A stretch of DNA of 64,000 bases, taken from an uncultured Paracoccaceae bacterium (GTDB lineage Bacteria > Pseudomonadota > Alphaproteobacteria > Rhodobacterales > Rhodobacteraceae). Positions within the stretch are counted from its first letter, which is position 1; each line of letters opens with the position of its first letter. The notes under the pieces are model-generated. The model saw only the letters and a list, made by a program, of their open reading frames with translations, searched no databases and was not told where the DNA came from. Positions 60,984 to 64,000 of this stretch are shown in pieces. Location: the NCBI GenBank assembly GCA_943787785.1, contig CALSNT010000003.1, forward strand, positions 62,001 through 126,000. Direction: 5' to 3'. The translations under genes were made by a program, and so were the position numbers.

Positions 60984-62020
60984 GGGGTGACACTCCAATG
61001 AACGGGAAAGCCGGGATCGAAAATGGTGATTGGTCCGGCGTCGGACGGGACGCGGCGAGGCAGGTCGACAGGGGCGCCTTTGGTGAAGGTCAGCGTGGCC
61101 TCGCTTGGCGGCACGCCATAGAACCCCGCACCGTGCAGCGAGGTGAAGCTTTCCAGTTGATCCAGCGCTCCCGCGGCCTCAAACACTTCGGCCAGCAGCG
61201 GCATGGTGACGGGCGCAGTGTAGCAACCGGCACAACCGCAAGCGGCTTCTTTCAGCGCATCCACATGCGGCGCGCTGTCGGTGCCTAGGAAAAAAGTCGG
61301 ATTGCCGGATGTCGCGGCCTCGAGCAGGTCCAGCCGATGCGTTTCTCGCTTGGCGACAGGCAGGCAGTAGTAGTGCGGCCGAATGCCCCCGGCCAGGATG
61401 TGGTTGCGATTGATGATCAGGTGATGCGTTGTGATGGTCGCGGCCAGATCGTCGCCTCCAGCCTTGGCATAGGCCACGCCGTCCGAGGTTGTGATATGCT
61501 CCATGACGACGCGCAGTCCCGGAGTCGCGCGGCGCAGCGGATCAAGTACTCGGTCAATGAACACCGCCTCACGGTCGAAGATGTCGACGTCGGGGTCAGT
61601 GACCTCACCGTGCACACAAAGCGGCAGTCCGATGTCGGCCATCCGCTCCAGTACGGCGCGCACCCGGTCGAAATCTCGCACACCAGAGTCAGAATTCGTG
61701 GTTGCCCCGGCGGGGTAGAGTTTGACAGCTGCAATCAGCCCATCGGCGGCAGCGGCTGCCACATCTTCTGGATCCGTGCCCTCGGTCAGATAAAGGGTCA
61801 TTTGCGGCGCGAAGTCTGCATCTGCTGGCAGAGCCGCCATGATCCGGTCGCGATAGGCGCGTGCATCGGCAGCGGAGACAACGGGCGGAATTAGGTTGGG
61901 CATGATGAGCGCGCGCCCAAAATACGCCGCACTGTCGGGAAGAACGGCGTTTAGAACCGCACCATCGCGCAGGTGAAGATGCCAATCATCAGGGCGGCGT
62001 ATCGTCAGTTTGCTGGTCAT
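60980..62020 (-). CDS. pyrC: Dihydroorotase (class II, PyrC)
   Basis: A 346-residue zinc enzyme of pyrimidine synthesis that cyclises carbamoyl-aspartate. Metal ligands: H14 and H16 in DWHLHLRDG, the carboxylated Lys in [14 protein letters not shown], His in [11 protein letters not shown], and Asp in [10 protein letters not shown]. The length is that of E. coli PyrC. It begins 51 bases after the hydrolase-like gene and is followed by pyrE. Confidence 0.96.
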   Translation of the reverse strand: MTSKLTIRRPDDWHLHLRDGAVLNAVLPDSAAYFGRALIMPNLIPPVVSAADARAYRDRIMAALPADADFAPQMTLYLTEGTDPEDVAAAAADGLIAAVKLYPAGATTNSDSGVRDFDRVRAVLERMADIGLPLCVHGEVTDPDVDIFDREAVFIDRVLDPLRRATPGLRVVMEHITTSDGVAYAKAGGDDLAATITTHHLIINRNHILAGGIRPHYYCLPVAKRETHRLDLLEAATSGNPTFFLGTDSAPHVDALKEAACGCAGCYTAPVTMPLLAEVFEAAGALDQLESFTSLHGAGFYGVPPSEATLTFTKGAPVDLPRRVPSDAGPITIFDPGFPVHWSVTP

Positions 62021-62071
62021 GATGTGCGACTAGCTTATTGGCGGTGCATACGCCAGTCGAAGCAGATTGCC

Positions 62072-62980
62072 TCAGCCGCCATTGACCTGCTTCAGCGCCT
62101 CGGAGAAATGCGGCGACTGCATTCGGCTCAGCACACTCTTACACAACACTTCCGTGCGCTGCGCTGAATACCCTCGCAAAGTTGCGCGCAGAAGATTGCG
62201 CAACCACCCTTCGTGATCACGCCGAAGGCGCAGGATGTCGTACAGAAAAGCCATATCCAGCGCGCCGTCACCCGCCGCAAGAAGCGCCGCCTCGGTGATG
62301 CCCATCTCGTCGGCGAACTCAGCCGTACGCTGACCGAAATGGCGCATCGGGACCAGACTGGTGGCTGGCCCATGAAACAACGCGGCATGCATGGCATCCG
62401 GATAGTAACGCGGATCAAAAAGGACATGGCAGGATGCCGCTGCATCAATCATATCGGGGGCATAGCCGAAGCGGTCGGAAAAGCCGATGCGCCGGTAGTC
62501 ACGGAACCGCTCGTCCCAACCTGCGATTGACGGATCCAGCGTCGCCTGAGGAGCGACCAGCAGCACCGAAGCGCCGGGTGCTGCGACTGAGAAGGCCGCA
62601 GCCGCATAGCCGCCCATTCCCGCACCGCAGAAGACAACCCTGTCGAAGTCGTCAAAAAAATCATCATCGACCAGTTTGTCGAAATACTCGAACACATTTG
62701 GCGAGCGCCACCATGTGTTGCTCGTTGTCAGCACCGTCAGGCTCGACCAGTTACGCTGGGCTGCTACGGACATGCCAAGCGGGGTCCTGTCCGCCCTTTG
62801 GCGTACAGAGTCGGTCGTCTCGAACGTAATGATCAGAACCGGGCCCTTTTCGATGAAAGCAGCGGAATGTCTGGAGTCCAGCGCGTCGAATCTGCCCAAC
62901 GGCTTGGCATAGGTTTCCAGCGCGGTCAGCCAGCGGCCGTCTGTGAGATTTCCGTTCAGCGCTGGTAGGTCGTCATCCAT
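62072..62980 (-). CDS. Alpha/beta-hydrolase-like protein lacking the nucleophile serine
   Basis: A 302-residue protein. From about residue 40 it follows an alpha/beta-hydrolase plan (VLIITFETTDS, LTVLTTSNTWWRS, then VVFCGAGMGGYAAAAFS). The nucleophile elbow reads G-A-G-M-G-G-Y where G-x-S-M-G-G-Y is expected, so Ser is replaced by Gly. ALLVAPQATLDP-like and HVLFDPRYYPDAMH stretches follow. Relatives in roseobacters are sometimes labelled phosphoadenosine phosphosulfate reductase, which the sequence does not support. The ATG at 62978-62980 is preferred over a GTG 27 bases upstream. Its role is unknown. Confidence 0.7.
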   Translation of the reverse strand: MDDDLPALNGNLTDGRWLTALETYAKPLGRFDALDSRHSAAFIEKGPVLIITFETTDSVRQRADRTPLGMSVAAQRNWSSLTVLTTSNTWWRSPNVFEYFDKLVDDDFFDDFDRVVFCGAGMGGYAAAAFSVAAPGASVLLVAPQATLDPSIAGWDERFRDYRRIGFSDRFGYAPDMIDAAASCHVLFDPRYYPDAMHAALFHGPATSLVPMRHFGQRTAEFADEMGITEAALLAAGDGALDMAFLYDILRLRRDHEGWLRNLLRATLRGYSAQRTEVLCKSVLSRMQSPHFSEALKQVNGG

Positions 62981-63007
62981 TTTCCAGGTCCATTGTAGCG
63001 TTGCCAC

Positions 63008-63423
63008 GGCATGTGACGTCGCCCGATTCCACTTAATAACGAGCGTTCATTTATACGTCGATGCGTCACCAATATCGACTGTGATGCGTCAATCGATCAT
63101 TTTGGCGGTTCTTCGCCAGTGCAAAATACACGCCTAAGTTGAATGGGTTAGATAATTGGCGACAATATGGAGAATGATACAAAGGAACGCGCCAGCCGTT
63201 GCCAATCAGGCGACAATACGCAGGCTGGATTCAATACATTTGCGGGACCAAAAAAACTTTGAAAAAGGTTTTCGGGTCGAAACAATGCCAATGGTTTTTC
63301 CTGTATTGTTGACTGCCGTTTGGATTGGCCTTGCTTTGGGGCAGTTCATTTGCAGTGACCAATTGCAGCCTTTCGGGGTAGTGCCCTGAATTGACCGACT
63401 TTTTAAACCTGATCATGTGCCAC
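63008..63423. other. AT-rich gap with only doubtful small frames
   Basis: This stretch ahead of the hydrolase-like gene is AT-richer than its surroundings. A 34-codon plus-strand frame at 63285-63389 encodes a hydrophobic peptide (VFPVLLTAVWIGLALGQFI) but has a weak ribosome site, so I do not call it. The 9-base direct repeats at 63060-63091 are listed separately. Confidence 0.45.
63060..63091. repeat. Two 9-base direct repeats upstream of the hydrolase-like gene
   Basis: GATGCGTCA occurs at 63060-63068 and again at 63083-63091, 23 bases apart, about two helix turns. The pair lies 80-110 bases ahead of the hydrolase-like start codon, the place for an activator site. Confidence 0.4.
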
Positions 63424-63465
63424 GACAAAAAAGCCGGGTGCGCCTGGGACAAAGGCGCACCCGGC
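63424..63465 (-). terminator. Strong Rho-independent terminator, minus strand
   Basis: A perfect 13-bp stem, GCCGGGTGCGCCT / AGGCGCACCCGGC around a 7-base loop (63433-63465), is followed on the minus strand by TTTTTTGTCG. It shows that a minus-strand transcript ends here, which supports the small genes or RNA encoded at 63470-63850. Confidence 0.85.
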
Positions 63466-63514
63466 AGGGTGGCATTTCAACCGGGGACAGCGGCTGAAAC
63501 GCAGGGTAAATCGT

Positions 63515-63619
63515 TCAAGCGACGCGTGCAGTATCACGCAGGTCGAGGGTAAATCTGGTCAGGCCGCTTTGCCCTTTGGCGAAGGCCAGGGAAAAAATCA
63601 GTCGCTTTTGTTGTATCAT
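63515..63619 (-). CDS. Very small protein or leader-type ORF
   Basis: A 34-residue frame from the ATG at 63617-63619 (an ATG at 63643 adds 8 residues). The sequence is MIQQKRLIFSLAFAKGQSGL and then a Thr/Arg/Asp-rich end. The ribosome site (AAAGAG) is weak. It lies between a long hairpin and a strong terminator on the same strand, so at least transcription is likely; translation is uncertain. Confidence 0.3.
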   Translation of the reverse strand: MIQQKRLIFSLAFAKGQSGLTRFTLDLRDTARVA

Positions 63620-63661
63620 GGCAGTCGCTCTTTCAATCGGCATCTGTCGTTTGTGCTGGGT

Positions 63662-63710
63662 CCAGGTCAGGCGCTCCCTTGGGGAGGGGTGTGTGCAGTG
63701 CCTGACCTGG
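63662..63710 (-). other. Long perfect hairpin between two small ORFs
   Basis: CCAGGTCAGGC (63662-63672) and GCCTGACCTGG (63700-63710) are exact 11-base complements around 27 bases that hold a smaller CTCCC/GGGAG pairing. It begins just after the stop of the 42-residue ORF. With no T run it is an RNA structure rather than a terminator, for example a processing site or part of a small regulatory RNA. Confidence 0.55.
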
Positions 63711-63713
63711 TCC

Positions 63714-63842
63714 TCAGCCACCTCCTTGCATCGCGGGAACGGCAAGGTCGGTGTGTGCAGGGGCAGCATTCGCGACGGTAACGGCAGCCGTAGCGCCAAT
63801 CGCGAAAGCGGCGAGAAAAGTCAGGCGGGCAGTGATAGTCAT
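63714..63842 (-). CDS. 42-residue secreted peptide
   Basis: ATG at 63840-63842 with GGGA about 9 bases upstream. The product is almost all signal peptide: M-T-I-T-A-R, then LTFLAAFAIGATAAVTVANA and a short mature part (APAHTDLAVPAMQGGG). A signal peptide with A-N-A cleavage is clear. It is the first gene of the small minus-strand transcript that ends at 63424. Function unknown. Confidence 0.5.
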   Translation of the reverse strand: MTITARLTFLAAFAIGATAAVTVANAAPAHTDLAVPAMQGGG

Positions 63843-64000
63843 GGCGATGTGTCCCTTGGCGTCTGTGTTGCAAGTGGGTCGTTGAAAAAACGCAGAGGGT
63901 TCAGAATTAGTTTCGGAGTTCCGATTTCTGTCGGCCTGCGTTCTGGTAATATATTGATTCAAATTCAGAAAATATCTCAGGAACTTCCGGGATTTTTGAT

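Noticed and set aside
62072-62980. Phosphoadenosine phosphosulfate reductase as the product
   Set aside because: I recall this label being used for relatives, but the C-terminal E-C-G-x-H motif and PAPS loop of that enzyme are absent; the pattern is of an alpha/beta hydrolase.
1-64000. CRISPR arrays, prophage, intact insertion sequences, rRNA operons
   Set aside because: No regularly spaced repeats, transposase, integrase, phage structural genes or rRNA-like stretches were found on either strand.

Overview
The window looks like a piece of chromosome from an alphaproteobacterium of the order Rhodobacterales (Roseobacter/Rhodobacteraceae type). The reasons are the high-GC codon use, the conserved gene blocks (surE-pcm-nlpD-like beside tatABC; dnaB, alr, mlaEF, radA, cvpA, purF; pyrC-pyrE), an acs gene paired with a ScfR-type XRE regulator, a Tat-exported Liv-type binding protein, and many small roseobacter-style proteins. 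I see no rRNA, tRNA, CRISPR array, prophage or intact insertion sequence.

Layout. 1-4.5 kb: a minus-strand group with a DUF1194 protein, a glyoxalase-type enzyme, a DUF817 membrane protein, a Slam-type outer-membrane translocon gene cut by an in-frame TAG just before its last beta-strand, and its probable lipoprotein cargo. 4.7-13 kb: thyX, a decayed HigB/RelE-type toxin gene, a cold-shock protein, an ArsC/Spx-like protein, thrS, a MAPEG protein, and an ArsR-SRPBCC fusion regulator with a consensus promoter and built-in palindrome. 11.7-18.6 kb: a catabolic-looking cluster (HisD-like dehydrogenase, NTF2-like, VOC, M15-like and SDR proteins), then a UbiH-type hydroxylase, a HAD phosphatase and a GntR regulator. 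18.8-31.1 kb: acetyl-CoA synthetase, a complete Liv-type ABC importer, and divergently a ScfR-type regulator, a receiver-only response regulator and a CrbS-like transporter-kinase. This reads as one short-chain-acid sensing, uptake and activation locus.

31.3-39.4 kb is accessory: an NTF2-LuxR fusion regulator, a YeeE/YedE pair, a FadB/FadJ-like bifunctional protein with an altered dehydrogenase half, an orphan ABC ATPase, and a patch of lower GC near 37.0-38.5 kb with three copies of a short repeat, each ahead of a small gene. It ends with a YafY/WYL regulator and its palindromic operator. 39.6-49 kb is core: tatABC, a DUF815 ATPase, a cytochrome c, a LysE exporter, an NlpD-like LytM protein, pcm, surE, an SDR, a DUF1801 protein and purF.

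49.1-50.7 kb holds a small gene and a winged-helix/alpha-beta-hydrolase fusion, placed between purF and cvpA. 50.7-63 kb is core again: cvpA, radA, PqiA-like and coiled-coil membrane proteins, mlaF, mlaE, alr, an NAD-dependent epimerase, dnaB, pyrE, pyrC and a hydrolase-like protein that has lost its serine nucleophile. The last kilobase carries small minus-strand ORFs, a long hairpin and a strong terminator: a probable small-protein or sRNA locus.

The observations most worth checking are the interrupted Slam gene, the acs/Liv/ScfR/CrbS-like locus, the self-operator promoter of the ArsR-SRPBCC gene, the repeat-associated small genes near 37-38 kb, the catalytically altered enzymes, and the structured small transcript at the right edge.
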